Source: Ampelocalamus luodianensis (lineage: Eukaryota; Streptophyta; Magnoliopsida; Poales; Poaceae). Taken from it: a DNA stretch of 64,000 nt. Both the position numbers and the translations under genes were made by a program. Positions 34,297-46,700 of the stretch are shown piece by piece. The notes beneath the pieces were generated by a model. The model was not told where the DNA came from. It searched no databases and was given only the letters and a program-made list of their open reading frames with translations. The stretch is from the NCBI GenBank assembly GCA_036346255.1, contig CM070631.1:28628339-28692338 (forward strand). Reading direction: 5' to 3'. The stretch's first letter is position 1; each line of letters starts with the position of its first letter.

Positions 34297-35000
34297 GCAT
34301 ATACAATGTGAGATGTTTATATATGAATATAAGTGTTTAAGGAGAGAGACTATAGTCATGTCATCAAGCACCTATGTAAAAGCCATTTACTCCAGTGCAA
34401 ACATCTCATTTGTGGGTGCTTAGTTGGTGAATTTTTTTATAAATAATCTAGATTTTATTCGAAATTACAGTAATAATACCATCTTTTTTCTTTTTACAGG
34501 AATAATCATATGTCGCTCAACCGTTGGGCGACCAGCCCAAGTCGCTCAACGGTTGAGTGACTTGGACACTTGTCGCCTAACGGGCACAATGCATGCCCTG
34601 CTAGCTGAGTGAGTTGTATGCTAGGACCAACCGTTGAGCGACAAGTGTCCAAGTCGCTCAACGGTTGAGCTACTTGACCCAAGTCGCCCAACGATTGAGC
34701 TACTTTGGCCCAAGTCGCTCAACGGTTGAGCGACAGATGATTATTCTTGTAAAAAGAAAAAAGGTGATATTATTACTGTAATTTGGAATAAAAAACTAGA
34801 TTATTTTTTAAAAAAATTCCTTAGTTGGTTGTATTATCTATTAAATACATATAGTTATATACTAAGCACTTCTTAAGCACTGGTGTCTAATCAAGCATCG
34901 ATGCTACAAAATAAGTATCTTACATGTCCTACGAGGCAAGAAAAATCAGTTTTTCTTTGCTAAGCACATCTCTAAGAACCTGCATCGTAAGTGCTCTTAC
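34297..35000. mobile_element. Possible MITE hosting the hairpin element
   Basis: The start GGGCATATACAATGTGAGATG and the minus-strand end GGGTAAGAGCACTTACGATGCAG are roughly similar, and the words GCACCTATG, AAGCACT and TGCTTAG recur on both sides of 34429-34819. This fits a Harbinger-type MITE into which the hairpin element inserted. The ends and target duplication are not certain. Confidence 0.3.
34429..34819. mobile_element. Hairpin MULE-type MITE, 391 bp, 10-bp target duplication
   Basis: The ends GAATTTTTTT and AAAAAAATTC begin inverted arms of about 70 bp (ATAATCTAG, AATTACAGTAATAATA). The exact 10-bp duplication CTTAGTTGGT lies at 34419-34428 and 34820-34829. The core carries several copies of a 21-bp self-complementary motif starting GTCGCTCAACGG, some with point changes. 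It has no coding capacity. Confidence 0.88.
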
Positions 35001-35270
35001 CCATTCGTAGTTCAGTTGTCTAAAATTGCGTAGTTCCTAATTCATATAGTTGGAAAACAAATAGCGATGGATTTTTCAAGGAAATTAAGAGTTTCTTACT
35101 TGTTTCATTTATTCATTTTCGGGTGTAACTTTGCCATCTTCTTGTAATATGGTACATCATGTATTTGCAGCTTGTGGCGGTGAGGTGAACCAGCGTAGCC
35201 ATGTTTGGCTGGAGCAGTTCCCAGACTTTGTATCTAGTGTGGTAGCCAGCGATTTAGTTGTGTGTGCTAG
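35001..35270. other. No feature recognised
   Basis: Mixed-composition sequence between the MITE cluster and the large MULE. I see no gene or repeat. Confidence 0.4.
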
Positions 35271-36391
35271 TTAATGGAAGGAATAAGTCCATAATACACC
35301 CCTGAACTTTGCCGAGAGTCCAAAATACCCCTGAACTCCAAAACCATTTGGTTTGCACCCTCAAACTGCCATTACCATCTCACCCGACCCCCTCGAGCCG
35401 AAACCACCCGGTTTTCCCCTGCGTTGCATCCACGCATGCCATGCTGGCGCGGTTTTGCCTAGTCAACACCTTCATGTGTCGAGCGCCCCTCGCACACAAT
35501 CTCTCTCTCTCACACACACTTCCCCACTCCCCCTTCTACGCAGCCTCTCTCTCACACACTTTCCCTAATCCGCCGTAGAACCCTAGCGTGCGACGACCTC
35601 CGTGCGGTGACTCGGTGGTGATTCTGATCAACGGAGGCATGCAAATTTGAAGGGACTTGTTGTAGATCCGCATTGTTCACCAGGCTTGTGAGGTTAATGA
35701 TTGAGAAAGTTCAATTTATATGTGTCGGTTCTTGGATTTTGTGCGTATTTTAGTGCATGTTTTCCCTATATTTGAGTAGTTTGTAACCACGTACTACATC
35801 CGTGTGTGTAGGACATGGATTTCCTGGACCACTTGTTTGTTTGATTTCATTTTCGGGGTGACTTCTTCAATGATGGCAAGTGTGTGCATTATTGGGGGGG
35901 GGGTTCTAAGGCACTCTCTTGGATCAATAGAGTCAATGTGTCTTTGTTCGAGATTTTAAGCTACCTACAAGACCATTGTGAAATTACCGAAGAAATTTTG
36001 ATCCACTGGTTATTCCTCGGGAAAGAGCTTGCTAATGATCTGAGGGTTTTTACTGATGGCAAGGTATGCATACTAATGAGGGATTGCATTACTGATGGTG
36101 ACGTTGCTGACATATACGTGGACTCAGTGGCCACTCAACAAGAATCAGATGGAGGTGCGACCATGAGGAAGGAAGCGACTTTGAGGAAGAGATGCAGGAT
36201 TTGATCTGAATTGTGTAGAAATAGAGGCAGAGGATGATGAAGTGGAAGTTACTGGGAGCAAGTAAGATCTTGACAAGCATATTGTTACCAAAGATGTAAT
36301 CTGCTTACCAAGATCTTGGGAATCAGAGTGCTACCATACAGTTTGTAACTTCAGGAAGCAAGCAAGTGGGCATTGTGTCATATACTCCTAA

Positions 36392-39300
36392 GGGCATCTC
36401 CAATAGTTCCATGTCAGCCGTCGATTAGCCCATCCATGTTAGCAAAATCCTAGGTGGAAGAGAGAGAAGTGTAACATCCTAATTTTCTGAGCTTTAAAAA
36501 TATTTTAAATAGTTAGTAGGGAGAAAATTCACCATTTGGCTTTTATTTGAATTTAATCCAAAAGCTTAATATGGACTTTTAGTATCAAAACAATTTAATA
36601 TGAATAATTCCAACATGAACAATTGTTAAAACTATTTTATTTGGGCTCTATGTGCTCACGTATATTTTCTAGATTTTTATAGAATTTTTTTGAGTTCATT
36701 TGCTATTTTTCTATTGCTTATTTGAATTCTAAGTATTTTATAAATTAGAAACTAATTAAAATCTCAGAAATTCAGTATGGGCCAAATTCCTTCAGCCCAG
36801 TTCCCCTTTCCCTTTTGAGGCCCGCTTCGCGGCCCATTTTCTCATGCCTGCTCAGCCCAGATCGCACGCGCGTTTTCCCTCGCGCCGCTGATGCGTGGGC
36901 CCACTCCCCTTGTCCCTCTGTCAGGTGGACCCGCCACCGCGTCTTCGTCTCTGAAGCCGTCTTCTTCGTGGAGTTCTCATCGCGTCTGCCATTGCTAGCT
37001 TCTCGAAGCTTTATCCAACAGTGCGGATTTTCCAACTAAAATCTCCCAGATTTTGATGCCAAAACTTATCTCTGATTCTCCCACACCCGTATCTACTTTC
37101 AATCGAGACTAAAACGAACTCTATCTCTAAGATTGAATAAACCCGAGAATATCCCGATTTGGGGATTTCCAAACCCCGCATGCTCGGGCCCTATAAAAGG
37201 CACCCCGAGGTTCGCTTTCGGCCCCGCATCAAAACCCCTCAAACCCCCAACCCTCTAGAGCTCCAGCGTCGCCGCAATCAAGCTTTTAGGGTTTTTGTCG
37301 CTACCGTTGTTTCTTCGAATTGCTCCATCGCTAGAGTCGCCGCGTCATCTTTGAGTACACCACCGGGTCCGCTGTCACTAGAGCTTCCTCGCGCACGCAT
37401 CTCCGCTATCGGAGCATCGTTGGAGCCCCCCGTCCAACAAAAGCCGGAGGACTCCGCTACTTCGACCACACCGCCAGCTGCCACCGTCGTCCTCGACCAC
37501 CCGAAGTTGCACCCGGAGGTTCGCAATAGTCTTGGCTACACGCTGGTATCACTCATCTCCGGTAGATCGCCGCCGTTCGCTGGATCGTTAGTTCCTGAGC
37601 CACCTCGCCGTCGATCTGACGTGGCCATCCACGTGCGCAGCCACCTCAGCGTCCCTGCATGCGTGTCATCCTACGTGGCGCTAGATCAACGCCTACGTGC
37701 GCGCCCACGTGGTCTGTCCACCCGCACCAGATCCAATGGCTTGGTGGATTTGGTCCACCGTGAGCCGTGTGTCTGACTTGTGGGTCCCACGTGTCAGGAT
37801 TTTCTTTTATTTCTTTTATTCCCGAAAATCCTTCGCTGACATCATCGTTGTGCAATAATATGATTTTTTTTGTTAAGAAATAATTCAAAAATTCCAATAA
37901 TTTAGTTTTTAGGTTTTTTTTAAGATTCAAACTTCCAAAGCCCATATCTTTTGCATCCGAACTCCGATTGAGCTTATTCAAATTTCTAAATTCATATAAA
38001 TTCAAGATCTATTTATCTGAGATTTTTATTTAATTTTTTAAGTTTGTTTTGCCTATGTTATTTATTTGTTTTATTTATTTGCTTCGTTTGCGAGTAGACG
38101 TTGATACTTCAGGAGATTTTAGAGAAGAATGAGTTCACCAAGACCAAGACCAGTACCTAGATCTATTCTGAGGCAAGTCATACCTTTGATCATGTTGAAT
38201 CTCGGTTTTCAAAATACTTTGATTCAAATTACTGTATTTACTTTAAGTAATTATTTAAATGCTTTTGGGTATAGTTATTAATCCAATTTGCTATATCTAC
38301 CTTATCTATTGTAACGTCGTAACCTTTTGTCACCCTAGATTGGTTCATTATTTAGTTGGTATTATCATAGTACCAACGTGGATTGGTTAGATACGATTAG
38401 ATTGCTTAGCCATGCTACGAGTCATCATCTCATGTGAGTTGCAATTAAAAACCTGACTAAGTGATTATGGAACTAAGTGATAAAACTATGTGTATTGTGT
38501 GTGTTATTACTCGTTGATGGCATATGTTACACTTAACAAACAGGGTGGGAAAAGATTTGGATCGAGACATGTGGTACTGTGTGTTTTTATGGTGGATCTG
38601 TGTTGGATGGGAACGATAATCTTTGTGACATAGTTAGAAATTGGAAGTCTTGTCTCGGTCAATTAAGAACTTAACTTTGTGCGCCATTGAACTGAGTTTT
38701 ACTGTACGACCACATGCCTGATGGGATGAGTCTAACTTAGTAAGTTACAGATTCTTGACATTGACTACTCAGGTAGTAGGTTAGGCTGTGTTGGAATGGG
38801 TGGAGGTGTGAACTACCAGGTAGTTGCATCACTGTGTATAGGTTGGTATGGCGGTAAAGCACAATGGTAGTGTCAATGTTGAGATGAAATTTCAGAAAAG
38901 TTTTGTTATGATTAGTGCTAGCTACACTTATTGTATCGTGTAGGTAAAGTGTACAACCTCTGCAGAGTGTTAAATCAATCTATTCGAATAGCCGCGTCCG
39001 CGGTCATGGATATACTCGGGGATTTCATATGAGGGGTAGATTTTCATAAAACTTTTGGAAGGGACAGCTATGTGATATAAGTCATATGACAGTGTGAATT
39101 AAACTGATTAGCTTTGTGTCCTTTGTGAAAACAAGCTATTAAATTATTATTGTTTATTTGTTTTGAATTATGCTTTCAATCTATTACTTGTATTCAATTA
39201 CAAATATTGCTTTTATGCAAAAGAACCACAGAAGTCATTCCTTTGGAATAAGTCTGCATCTATAAATTGCATTTTGTGGTATGTCTTGCAAGTATGGTTG

Positions 39301-39900
39301 TGTACTCATGCTTGCTGCAAACAAATCTACAAAAGAGGAGGAGTCATCGCCTGCCTTCGAAGAAGAGTTTGTTGAAGGTACTAATCGTTAGGTCATTTGA
39401 TCCCAGTCGGTTGCCTGTGGCGAATTGATGGGATTTCACTGAAGTTTATTTTGTTTCACTACTGATTTCTTTATTGTTAGTCCTGCGTGGCATAATAAGT
39501 GTAAACTCGACCATAAGGTCAAAACTATTATTTATTATTCAAATTACTCGTTTATGCTATTAACCGCTTGTGTAGATTGATATTCATCTATGTTTTCACT
39601 GTGTGCACTAGTGTGATCCTAGACTAGTACAGAATACACAGAGAGTCCAGAATTGTATTTTTGAGTCCCGACAAGAAGTATGAGAGAGAAGGAAAGCCGT
39701 CTCTTCCTCAAACAACTATCTTTACACACAAACCAAGATAAAACAACCAGTGCATATGAGAGAGGAGTGAAGGAGTGGGAATATTATAAGTTTGGCATGA
39801 ATGTTAGAGACAGCTTATTAGAGGTGTTGTCTCTAAATCTATCTTTCGCTGACGTAGAGTTGATATAGCAAAATTAGATATGGCACTATTGGAGATGCCC
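36392..39900. mobile_element. Tourist-like (PIF/Harbinger) MITE containing a solo LTR
   Basis: The inverted ends GGGCATCTCCAATAGT are followed by diverging sequence, with a 3-bp TAA duplication at 36389-36391 and 39901-39903. Without LTR B and its duplication it is about 300 bp. It sits inside the MULE transposase gene. Confidence 0.85.
36470..39673 (+). mobile_element. Solo LTR B, 3.2 kb
   Basis: The ends TGTAACATCCTA and GAGTCCCGACA are flanked by the exact 5-bp duplication AGAAG (36465-36469 and 39674-39678). A CTATAAAAGG box lies near 37190. The family block CCTCTGCAGAGTGT/CTATTCGAATAGCC lies near 38960-38990. No internal retrotransposon genes are present, so it is solo. Open frames inside, including one of 205 codons at 37159, are not genes I can recognise. 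Confidence 0.92.
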
Positions 39901-41041
39901 TAAGGATAGGCAGAAGGAATTAGCTTCATTTAGGCAGTTTTATGGATCCTGTAGCACTAAAAAGAGCAAGGTGGATAAGAACAAGGAAGCTGATATAGCT
40001 ATGGAGGAAAAAGAAGACACGTCTAGCAGTGGTAGTGATTACCTCCCAGATGATTGTGGGAGTTCAGAGGATGAGGAGGAGGCTGCAGAGATCAAGGAAA
40101 AAGTTCAAGGAGTTCAAGAAGAAGTTGAATGCAGGAGAGACATTGAATCCTTATGCTATCTTGTTTGATGGATCTGATGCACAGTCTGCTGTAGAATTTA
40201 ATAGAGCCATTGTGAATGACCGTAATGACACTTATTACTATGACAATAGTGATAACGAAGGCTCTTTTGAAGAGGAGGGCGATGGTGATGAGTTGATTAG
40301 GAAGAAGTCCAAATATGCTAGGTTTGATCGTCATGCTGTTGTCCCAACATTTGCATTGGATATGAAGTTTTTAAGCAAACAACAGTTCAAGAAAACTGTT
40401 ATCAACTATAGGATAGTAGAATGGAAGGTGATTAATTTTGTGAAGGATGAGGCCACCAGGGTTAGAGCTCAATGTGATTGGGCCAAGTCCCCCTGGGTTA
40501 TACTCTTATCCACTAACATCAGGGACAAGTATGCCCAAACATATTCAAAAAAATAAAGTCTTACATAAATGAATCTTGTTTTTGTCATGCTTTGTGGAAT
40601 GGGAAATATGGTTATGAAGTTAAACATTATGACAAGAGTTTCACTGTTAGTCTGGAGAACAAAACCTGCTCCTGCAGGTACTGGCAAGAAACCTACTCAT
40701 AACATACTAGTGCCTTCCAAGGGTACCCATTGAAGTGTATTTTGTGGTTGTAATGTGACGGACTTATGCATGTATTTTGCCAACTTAGCTTTGTACAAGT
40801 TGAATGTAATGTGCCAGACTTGAGGCTACTTATGCCAGACCTATGAGTATTTATGAAAGTTCCTTTTATGAATTGCGACGTGCCACACTTGAGGCAACTT
40901 TTTCATATACCATTACTATTCCCATTCATCATATAACATGACAATTAACATACTTGACAACATCTTCCTTTCTTTCTCATACTTGACAACACATGGCTGA
41001 ATATACAACCAAACATGGCAGTTATCAATTACAACCAGACA

Positions 41042-41700
41042 TTAGAGTTCTAAGTCACACGAGAAAGCAATTACAAGCAAAACAGATGACATCACTACAA
41101 CAAAACACAATGTTCTTTTTTTCTCATACTTCACAACTCTAGCTTTCTTTTCATCCAGTGCCGCATCCTTCGCAATAAAAATTCCTCTCAGAGCAGCCAC
41201 TTCTGATATATTCGCATCCATTCTACCCTCTAGTTTCGCCCTTGATTCAGCTTTAGAAGCTCTCAAGGCATTGTTCTACCTCCTTAGAGACCTCACGGTG
41301 TCTCGCAGATCTAGCATAACCTCCTTCACAAAGGGAGTCGTCTCTTTGTCCACCCAAACCCAAAAACTGCAACATCCAGCCTACCAAATTGACCACAGTA
41401 AAAAACAATTGCAGTGAAGAAAGCAAATTCAATGAATCAAACAACAATTTCCTGCATCAAATTACTCACCTACGCCCTCATACATGACATGTACCTCCTT
41501 CCTGGGCTTGAATCACTCCACGAAATCTTCCGCGTGACCTTCCATCTACAGTGGCACATCACTATAGGCGAATACTCCACCGGGTGCTCGCGGTACGGTA
41601 TGGGTGACGACGATGACCCCTCCTCGCCGCCAACCTGGTCTACAGCCAAGGACGACTCCGACTGACCACTTCTTCGAGTGCCACTCATCCCCGTCGCCAT
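41042..41700 (-). pseudogene. GRF-type zinc-finger protein carried by the MULE, two nonsense codons
   Basis: Exon 1 (41470-41700, ATG at 41700) encodes a Ser/Gly-rich start and a GRF-type finger: VMCHCRWK, then ISWSDSSPGRRYMSC. Exon 2 (41042-41380) continues GCCSFWVWVDKETTPFVKE, a coiled-coil (RASKAESRAKLEGR) and a C-terminal membrane helix (LCFVVVMSSVLLVIAF). The finger therefore spans the intron, with the expected C-x-C, C and GCxxFWVW pattern. A TAG is the last codon of exon 1 (41470-41472) and another TAG follows SLRR in exon 2; each is one C-to-T change from CAG. The product is unknown. GRF-finger, coiled-coil, membrane-anchor proteins recur in plant transposons. The domain reading is good; the inferred ancestral CAG codons are inference. 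Confidence 0.75.
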
Positions 41701-43796
41701 AATCGATCACACCGCCGCCTATGGATTTCGGAGAGGGGAAAGTTTGACACAGAGTCTGAGTTGGACGGTCCGAAGGGATGTGGTCCATTAAGTGAGAGAG
41801 ACAGGAAAGCTGACTATGCGAAACCGCGCCAGTGTGGCATGCGTGGATGCCACGTAGGGGAAAACCGAGTGGTTTCGGCTCGAGGGGGTTAGATGAGATG
41901 GTAATGGCAGTTCGAGGGTGCAAACCAAACAGTTTTAGAGTTTAGGGGGTATTTTGGACTCTCGATAAAGTTCAGGGGTATATTATGGACTTATTCCTTA
42001 ATGGAATTCTTGTAACATCCCAAGTTTAGACTTGTTTTTCAAATGTAAGAAAATGTGTAAAAATTAAAACTTTTCTTACATCTTGTATTTCCTGTATGGT
42101 CTGGAAAACTCTTGAAAAAGACTTATGGAAATATAAAGTCACAAGTCTTTTTGATCCAAAATTTGATCTTCCAAAAACAATCTTGTCAAACCTTATGATC
42201 ATCTTCTGGAAATATTTTTCCTAAGTTCTAGGGTTGAGGTGGGACCCCTCTGAAAAATTTCATAATTTTTAGAAATTGTTTGAATAGTTTTGGAGGTCAG
42301 TCAAACCAATTGGAAAAGTGGTCAAATCCTAGTCCAGTACCTTGTTAAATTTTTAGAGGAAAATGCACAGCACCACAACCTCTGAAAATTTTACACAAGG
42401 ACAATATCTAAGCTGGAAACCTCCTATAAAAATTCCAGAATTTTTGGAGATGTTTTGCTACCTCAAACAATTCCCCAAAGTTCAGTTCTTCTAAAAATCG
42501 AAAAGTCAACTCTAGTTCGAGTCAGACTCGGGCTCGAGCCCGAGCCCAACTCAACTGACTCGGTCGAGCCAGTTCACTTAGTCACGCTCGGGCACGCCGT
42601 TGGATGTTGATCCAAGGTCTCACGACCTCCCCTATCTTCTCCAGCCTCGGAACTCCTTGGGCACGCGTGACCGTCCATCTCTGATCGTAAGGCTCACGAC
42701 CACCCTAGGTAGTCCTCTTCCTCGCGCCGTGCACAGCAATAGTGCGCGGCGTGGTCCCGTCACATCTCGCTCCCTCGTCAACGCCTGCTTGTCGAGACCG
42801 TAGCTGCGTGGCAGTGCTTTTGGCTCAAAGCCGTGTCTCGCGCTGCTCCCGCCGCTCCCAGCTCTGTCGCGGTTTTGAGTTCGCCGTAGCTCACCGCGGG
42901 GGCTCCTTTTTCTCTTGTGTCGTTGCTCACTAGTTTCATAATGCCCCCGAGGTCCTCCTTTGACCTCCTTCCACTCATAGTCACCCTCCCAGCTCACCTC
43001 CTGTGTGTGGAGCTCAAAACTCCGGAAACATCCAAATCCGTCATTGTTGCCGTGGAGCTCCATCGGCGTCCTGGGTGCTCCAGTGGTTCCTCCACCCTTC
43101 TTTTCTTGTCGGTTGGACCACCTAGTCGTCTGGAGCGTACCCCCTAACTCGAGTTTTGGTTGTTTCTCAGGAACAACTTGAATTTGAGTTTTAGGTCTCC
43201 GCGGCCGGGAGCCCCCCCTTTGTCCCCAACTCCGGTAAGTCTCCTCTGTCCGATTTCGTGGTCCTGGATCACCTCTAGGTCCTTGCGAAGCTTTCCTGAC
43301 CATTATGTTTACCTTTGGTAGCTCCGAGCATCTTGTCGCCGTCATCTTCTTCACCTCCGGCGTCGGTCTCCGCCGCTGGGTCTCCTCCGTCTTCCCTCGG
43401 ACCTCTCCTGTGCCCTGGTGAGTTCACTTTAGTCCCTTAGTGCTCTAGGACTAGATGGTTTAGCTGTAGCGGACCCTTTTTTGTATTTTCGGTTTTTACC
43501 GAAAAGTATCCTCCACCCCTCTCCGGCTCGTCGGCGTTACAGGCCAGCTCCGGCGCCGAGAGTGGTTCTATTATGTTCGCAATAGTATTAGGAACGCTTT
43601 GGTACAGTTGGTAGGCGTCGCCGTGGTCTTGGTCGTCGGCGACGTGCCGACGAGCTTAGTGCGGTGCTCTGTACTTTATCGCAATTTTGTCAAGTCATTA
43701 AACCTCCCCAGTTTCATCCTAGCCGTTCACGACCTCCCCAAGTTTAGATATGAGCCTTAGACTTCTTTATGAAAAGCTTTAAGTCTCAGGACCTCT

Positions 43797-46700
43797 GTCG
43801 GGACCCGAAAATACATCTCAGGAACCCTCTGTGTATTTTGAACTAGTCCCAGATCAGTAGCTAGCTCACACAGGAAAACAGTGATGAAATACCATCTATT
43901 TATTCGATTTAACTAAAAAGATCTCAAAATAACAAATAATAATAATAACTGGACCTTATGGTCAACGTTTACTTAACTTGCCACGCAGGGCCAAAGAAAC
44001 AAATAGACTCTTGCAGCGGAACGAAACTCTTCAAATGACCAATCAACATGCCCACATGCAATCGAGTGGAGAAACACATCCTAATCAGCAAAACCTTCAT
44101 GGTCCTCCTGGGCGAAGTACTCTTGGGCAGCTTGATATTCTCCCTCTACTGTTGATCAAACAGAGGGCATAAAACCATGAGTACTTTGAATGTACTCAGC
44201 AAGCCATGGGGAAATGTATGCAAATAGTATTCATGCAAGGCTTGAACAAAGATTAGCTGTATGGCTCTTTTTACAGAAAACAACATTTACGATAAATACA
44301 ATAAATAGATTGAAATGCGTAATTTGAAAACAGTAATAAGTAAATAAACAATTTCTTTGAAACAACCAGTGAACTTCTCATTCACTACCCAACCAAACCA
44401 AAGATAAGTGAATTCCACATTCACCAACCGACACAACCCACTAAGTGAACGACCTATTCACCAAACAAACATTATATTCATCAAGTGAACTTCCATCCAC
44501 ACTCTGACACATTTTTGAAGAAACTCTATCTCCCGTGTGAAATCCCCAGACACGTCCATAACCGCGGACACAGCTATTCGAATAGTTTTACACTCTGCAG
44601 AGGTTGTCCAGCTTCACCCACAAGAGATAGATCAACTTATAATGTCCGTTTAACACACTTCCGAGGTGTGCGACTAAGTGATCATCACAAGGCTTTTACA
44701 AAGCTCCTTCTTAACCCGATTACGCGCTAAGGTTTCAACATGAATGTCTTTCCGGCTGAGGAGGCCCCTCTTGCGCCACCGTGAGAATACGTTTTCCACG
44801 ACTCACACTTCACATGACAGAACCGAAATTAAGACATTTCTAATTAATCAACCAGGTTCGTCCCATACCAGACATGTGGTTGTACGGTTAAGGCACAGTT
44901 CAATGGCGCACAAGATTAAGTTCTTGACAAGTTACTCAGGCGATCTTTCCACAAACCCACAACATGTTCAATCCACATCCCCACTATCCACCAACCACTT
45001 GCCCGAGCGAAAACCATTTCGTTTAACCAAGACCCATGACTAACCCCGTCACGGTACACAAGTTTTAACAAGAATGACTCACCACCACGATTCCATATTT
45101 CGTTAAGTCAAGATTTAACATTATAACACATGTGATGACAAACCCATCGTAACTAAGTTGAACTAAGCATATGTACGATACCCATCTTGGCAATACAAAT
45201 ATGTCCAACTAAAATTACCCATGCTAAGGTGACAAGGATTTGATGACATTCAAATAATCAATGGAGGCATAATGACAACAGGTAATAACTAATCCCAGAG
45301 CAATTTATATAAAGATAGCATGCAATTGTATAAAACAATATACTTTTGAAATCATTGGTTCAATATGATCAAAGGTCCACGACTTGCCTTAGAATAAATC
45401 CAGTGATTGATCTTGATCTTGGTATGCTACTCCTTGCTCGAAGCTTCCTGAAGTATCGACGTCTACTCGCAAAACAAGCAAATAAAACAAATAAATAAAT
45501 AACAGAGAACAAATAGACTCCAAAAATTAAATAAAAATCTCAGATAAATAGATCTCGAATTTAGATAAATTTAGGAATTTGAATGGACTCAATCGGAGTT
45601 CGGATGCAAAAGATATGGGCATTGGAAGATTGAAATCTAAAGAAATACCCTAATTTGGTTTTCTGGAATTATCCGAATTATTTTCCTACTGGAAATTCTG
45701 GAATATGATGCATGCTGACGTCAGCGGAGGACGTTCAGACTGGGCTAAGTCAACCTGACAGGTGGGACCCACTCGTCATAGAGATGGTGCACCGTGGACT
45801 AGGTTTACAAGACCTTGGCTCGGGTGGGATTTTTGGGTGCGCCACATGGCAGATGACCAGGAGCTGACAAGGCTGCCACATGGGCCAAAGAGATGATGTG
45901 GCAGCTTAGCTAGCGGCTGACTCGGTGCAAACAAAGCGAGCGAGAGGATCGGCGACCATGGCGGCGGCGAAGCTTCGGCTCTCGGTGGCTATGAGGATTG
46001 AGCTGCGCCCTGCAGAAACAAAGATAAGCATCGGGATGGCGAGGAGATAAGGATCTCACAGAGCTGCACAGGGCGGTCGGAGAACGAGTGGAACGGCGGC
46101 AGGAAGGACTTGGCCGACAACGAAGAATAAGCTCGGCGGCAGGTACCTCGGCAAAGGAGAAGCAACGACAGGAGAGGGGATTAGATGAGTGGAACCCAAG
46201 GCACGGGATGACGCGCTCAGAAAGACACAAGGCTCACCAAGGGTTAGATCGGAAAAGGAGAGGTGGCGGCCGGGTTGATGATGAAAACGAAAACGGCGCT
46301 CCGATCACTCTCGGCCGAAGATGGAGGGAGCACGGCGTAGCTCTCGATGAGACGATCACAACGGCGGCGACGGCGCAGGCTGAGGAGGTCCCACGACGAA
46401 GAAGTCCGGCGTTGAATCAACTTCGGTGGCGCTCGGTTCTGGGCGAAATCCAGAGCGAAGAAAACAAGATCGGCAGCGAGGCTTTAGGGTTTTGGGAGAG
46501 ATTGACGACACAAAGAAATTGACGCGGAGACTCTGCTTTATATAGCACTGGAGATAGGATTTCCAAAGGAGTCGGCGGTGCTGGTCGTGAGGAACACGAA
46601 CACGAGCTCGATGTCCAGGTTGAAGACGACTGCGCAAGTGGCGGCTGGGCCCACGGTTAGCGAAACAAAGGGAAAAAGAAAGAGAAGCGGCTTGGCTGGA

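Larger units (their letters stand above)
35815..40702 (+). pseudogene. MULE transposase, catalytic core deleted
   Basis: The N-terminal PB1-like MULE domain runs from ATG 35815 (MDFLDHLFV, then SWINRVNVSLFEIL, DHCEITEEILIHWLF) to about 36200. An acidic linker (SGSDYLPDDCGSSEDEEE, 39971-40090) follows, then the Mutator DNA-binding domain (FDRHAVVPTFALDMKF, RVRAQCDWAKSPWVI, about 40320-40530). The next readable block is already the C-terminal SWIM-type start (VSLENKTCSCRYWQ, to 40702). The roughly 300-residue DDE catalytic domain is absent and the SWIM finger is incomplete. Further damage: an in-frame TGA at codon 10, and a 10-G run near 35894 where the frame slips. The nested MITE plus LTR (36392-39900) splits the N-terminal part from the linker. 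Confidence 0.85.
35280..41997. mobile_element. Two-gene MULE (Mutator-like element) with 9-bp target duplication
   Basis: The inverted ends GGAATAAGTCCATAATA stay alignable for about 140 bp (CCCCTGAACTTT, AGAGTCCAAAATACC, GGTTTGCACCCTC, CCCCCTCGAGCCGAAACCAC). The exact 9-bp duplication TTAATGGAA is at 35271-35279 and 41998-42006. It carries a broken transposase on the plus strand and a GRF zinc-finger gene on the minus strand, meeting tail to tail. Without the nested MITE and LTR it is about 3.2 kb. Confidence 0.95.

Noticed and set aside
37159..37776. 205-codon plus-strand frame in LTR B just after its TATA box
   Set aside because: It lies in the transcribed leader part of the LTR, is Pro/Ser/Arg low-complexity, and relatives A, D and G do not clearly keep it open.
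42632..43354. 240-codon minus-strand frame in LTR C
   Set aside because: Antisense to the LTR, no domain, and Arg/Gly/Ser-rich as expected from GC-rich LTR sequence.
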